Assembly (NCBI GenBank): GCA_027492585.1
Contig: JAPUEK010000096.1
Location: 1 to 36,358 of the forward strand
Length of the DNA: 36,358 nt
Origin: Paracoccaceae bacterium
GTDB taxonomy: Bacteria > Pseudomonadota > Alphaproteobacteria > Rhodobacterales > Rhodobacteraceae
Direction: 5' to 3'
Shown here: in pieces, positions 34,680 through 36,358 of the stretch
How positions within the stretch are numbered: position 1 is the first letter of the stretch
Layout: each line of letters starts with the position of its first letter
The notes under the pieces: model-generated
Databases searched by the model: none
The model's input: only the letters and a program-made list of their open reading frames with translations
Told to the model about the DNA's origin: nothing
Made by a program: the position numbers and the translations under genes

Positions 34680-35603
34680 TCAACCGCGTTTCAGGATATA
34701 GGCGTCGGAGAAACCGGCGGCCTTGATCTTGGCCAGCATCGCCGCATCGCCGCGGGCGGTGACCGACCAGTAGGATTTGCCCTGGCTCTTTTCCTCACGC
34801 ATGTCGGAGGGGATGCCGGCCTTGGTCAGCGTATCGGCGGCGCGCTTGGCATTGGCCTCGACCGAGAAGAAGCCGATCTGGATCAGGCCGCCGCCGCTTG
34901 CCGCGGGTTTGGCGGGCGCGGGCGCGGCGGGCTTGGCCGGGGCGGTGGCGGCAACGGTGGCCGCACCTTTCGCCGTGGCGGCCCCCTTGGCAGGAGCGGT
35001 GCCTTTGGCCGGGGCTGCCCCCTTGGCGACCGCGCGGTCGATGGCCGCGCCGGCATTGGCCACCGGGTCCAGCGTTTCGGTGGCCACGGTTTCGGCGGCA
35101 TCAAGGATGGGCTTGGTGGCATCCGGCGCCGTCACGGGGGCCTCTTCACGGCGCAGCGCCGTGACGGAAATCTTGCCGGGCGCGCCCGCCAGCAGGCCGA
35201 GCGCCGAGGCCGCATCCGAGGAGATCTGCAGCGAGGGGCCGGGATTGTCGCGCTCGCGGCGGAAGAGGGCGCCGATGACGAACTTGCCGTTGGCCGGGTT
35301 CCGCAGGATCACCCGCTCGGGGTCCTTGGCAGCCGGGGAGGCGACCCAGACGCCGCCGAGCGAGGGACGGCCATCCCAAAGCGCGGTATCGGTCACCTGA
35401 AAGATTTCAGGGGCTTCGATGTCGCGGTCCACGAGCTTCACCGATTTGGCGCCGGCGACCGGAGCCGCTGCCCCTGCCTGCGCGCCCGCTGCCGCCGCCG
35501 GTTTGGGCTTTGCCGCGAAAGGCCCCGCCCCATCCTGACAGGCCGCAAGGGCGAGGGCGGAGACCGCCAGAATGACCAACCGATTGACCGTGATGCCTGC
35601 CAT
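34680..35603 (-). CDS. SPOR-domain lipoprotein with degenerate RlpA-like domain
   Basis: The 307-residue precursor has a lipobox ending ALAAC, with Cys22 as lipid site. Residues about 83-150 (RVILRNPANGKFVIGALF ... SSDAASALGLLAG ... ISVTAL) follow the pattern of the RlpA double-psi barrel, but the DRGPF motif, whose Asp is needed for lytic transglycosylase activity, is replaced by RRERDNPGP. A low-complexity Ala/Pro/Lys linker (about 190-235) leads to a C-terminal SPOR domain (239-307), which binds denuded glycan at division septa. It heads the operon with the carboxypeptidase gene next, as with rlpA-dacA elsewhere. Likely a non-catalytic septal wall-binding relative of RlpA (inference). Confidence 0.88.
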   Translation of the reverse strand: MAGITVNRLVILAVSALALAACQDGAGPFAAKPKPAAAAGAQAGAAAPVAGAKSVKLVDRDIEAPEIFQVTDTALWDGRPSLGGVWVASPAAKDPERVILRNPANGKFVIGALFRRERDNPGPSLQISSDAASALGLLAGAPGKISVTALRREEAPVTAPDATKPILDAAETVATETLDPVANAGAAIDRAVAKGAAPAKGTAPAKGAATAKGAATVAATAPAKPAAPAPAKPAASGGGLIQIGFFSVEANAKRAADTLTKAGIPSDMREEKSQGKSYWSVTARGDAAMLAKIKAAGFSDAYILKRG

Positions 35604-35822
35604 GCTCCGAACCCCTCATGCGCGTTCTGCGACACGCTTGCGACTTTGGCCCGCGAAAGGCGGGCGTTGTTTCGGGGCATGATACAGTTACCGGAAGGCG
35701 CAGGGAAGGGTGCCTCTGCGGATGCGCGGAAAACACCGCGTGATCGGGTGATTTGGCCGCAGGGGGCGGGAGTTGGGGCGGGGGCTCCCGCTTTTGGGGA
35801 GGGCCGTGCCTTGGGGCGGATC

Positions 35823-35845
35823 AGAAAACGCGATCCGCGTTTTCT
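35823..35845. repeat. Perfect inverted repeat at the edge of the CRISPR-like array
   Basis: AGAAAACGCG (35823-35832) and CGCGTTTTCT (35836-35845) are perfectly complementary around ATC. The right arm is the start of the first array repeat, so the left arm is an inverted partial repeat. Confidence 0.7.
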
Positions 35846-36050
35846 CGCGCCCTTGGGAACGGGGCCGCGGGCCGCCGCAACCGCTGCGGACTGTGCGGTC
35901 GCATTTTCTCGCGCCCGCGCGGGAACGGGGACTATCAGCGGGTGAAGCCCTCGCAGGTAAACCGTTTTCCCGCGCCCGCGTGGGAACGGGGCCTCTGCAA
36001 CATCACCTTAGGGCAGATATGCCCGCGTTTTCCCGCCCGCGTGGGAGCGG
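35839..36050. CRISPR. Short degenerate CRISPR-like array, four repeats
   Basis: Four related units begin at 35839, 35903, 35964 and 36027, i.e. at 64-, 61- and 63-base steps. Each starts TTTTC(T/C)CGC, has a CCCGCG centre and ends GGGAACGGGG (the last GGGAGCGG). Units 2 and 3 are 28 bases with three differences; units 1 and 4 are shorter and decayed. Each of the middle two can fold into an 8-bp stem (TTCCCGCG with CGTGGGAA, allowing G-T). The intervening 38, 33 and 35 bases are unlike each other. Repeat size, palindrome and 61-base period resemble type I-E arrays. No cas gene is present, and orientation cannot be fixed. Confidence 0.5.
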
Positions 36051-36253
36051 CTCAACGGTCCGCTGGTCCCGCAGATGCACATGGGCCGGCGCCCGCCCTC
36101 CGGGGGCGGAGGCTGGCCGGCGGCCTTTGGGTTCCCGGCGGCGGGTGGGGGTGGTCGCGTGGCGGAGGCGATGGCCTTTGCCAGGTGGGGAGGTGTCGGC
36201 GCCGCCCGGAAGGCGCAGGCGCTTCGGGTGGCGGGGCCTTTGCGGGATCACGC

Positions 36254-36297
36254 CTCCCACCCTCTCTCCGCCACAAAGGGCGGGGAGAGGGTGGGAG
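36254..36297. repeat. Long GC-rich hairpin
   Basis: A 19-bp stem with one G-T wobble: 36254-36272 (CTCCCACCCTCTCTCCGCC) pairs with 36279-36297, loop ACAAAG. No T-run follows on either strand. Function is unknown. Confidence 0.75.
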
Positions 36298-36300
36298 CGT

Positions 36301-36358
36301 GCTGCGCCCTTCGTCAGGCGCCGGAGGGGTTTTGCACCCCTCCGGACCTCCCCGCAGG
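36301..36358 (+). repeat. Dispersed hairpin-GGATATTTG element, copy G (cut by window end)
   Basis: CCGGAGGGG/CCCCTCCGG (36321-36329 with 36337-36345) with loop TTTTGCA is the same hairpin as in copy C, and it continues ACCTCCCCGCAGG to the last base. The GCTGCGCCCTTCGTCAGGCG before it also matches the bases before copy C. The ATATTTG core would lie just past the window. Confidence 0.75.

Larger units (their letters stand above)
35604..36358. other. Long non-coding region at the window end
   Basis: These 755 bases hold no gene I can support; the small open frames on the minus strand at 36003-36276 overlap in two frames and are Arg/Pro-rich, typical of high-GC shadows. The first 150 bases should carry the promoter of the SPOR lipoprotein operon: TATCAT on the minus strand at 35679-35684 is a fair -10 without a clear -35. 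A small GCCCGC/GCGGGC hairpin lies at 35649-35665. Then follow a palindrome (35823-35845), the CRISPR-like array (35839-36050), a long hairpin (36254-36297) and dispersed repeat copy G. Confidence 0.6.

Noticed and set aside
36003-36276. Two small overlapping minus-strand frames near the window end
   Set aside because: They overlap each other in different frames, are Arg/Pro-rich, run through part of the array and the long hairpin, and have no ribosome site I can support.

Overview
The window is high-GC DNA from an alphaproteobacterium, most likely the family Rhodobacteraceae (Rhodobacter/Paracoccus-like). The pointers are the order of its dcw (division and cell wall) cluster, two DUF2484 membrane proteins between murC and murB, a cytochrome c closely resembling Paracoccus c550 (cycA) near the aa3-oxidase gene ctaD, and the wall/nucleotide operon order SPOR lipoprotein - D,D-carboxypeptidase - tmk - holB - tatD - MBL hydrolase. 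No transposase, integrase or phage gene was seen, so this is core chromosome.

Layout. (1) 1-14425, + strand: 3' part of the dcw cluster: murF (5' end missing), mraY, murD, ftsW, murG, murC, two DUF2484 genes, murB, ddl, ftsQ, ftsA, ftsZ. Many junctions are ATGA overlaps. A perfect intrinsic terminator closes ftsZ. (2) 14605-18193, +: lpxC, bamD, recN, i.e. lipid A synthesis, outer-membrane protein assembly and DNA repair. (3) 18369-23798, - strand: lipB, cycA, a small protein with a caspase/DUF4347-like His/Cys pattern, ctaD with an upstream FNR-type box, an Stf0-type sulfotransferase and a DUF2244 membrane protein. (4) 23968-24054: tRNA-Leu(GAG) with its own terminator. (5) 24451-29016, +: a four-gene polyamine-type ABC importer (ATPase, binding protein, two permeases). 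(6) 29145-35603, -: a compact operon of SPOR lipoprotein, D,D-carboxypeptidase, tmk, holB, tatD-type nuclease, MBL hydrolase and AEC transporter. (7) 35604-36358: about 750 bases without a convincing gene, holding a short degenerate CRISPR-like array, a 19-bp hairpin and another copy of the dispersed repeat.

The genes of regions 1 and 2 build lipid II (murF, mraY, murD, murG, murC, murB, ddl), run the divisome (ftsW, ftsQ, ftsA, ftsZ) and supply the outer membrane (lpxC, bamD). Region 6 adds wall trimming and septal glycan recognition. Region 3 pairs an electron donor (cycA) with the catalytic subunit of the oxidase it probably feeds (ctaD).

The most notable unexplained structure is a dispersed intergenic element present about eight times. 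It is a GC-rich hairpin or GC block followed by a conserved GGATATTTG core and a purine-rich tail. Six of the seven copies that can be placed lie just downstream of a stop codon, on the same strand as that gene. The main transcription units with a clear U-tract terminator (ftsZ, ctaD, the tRNA) lack it. It may be an alternative 3'-end or RNA-processing signal. The second is the CRISPR-like array at 35839-36050, with no cas gene in the window.
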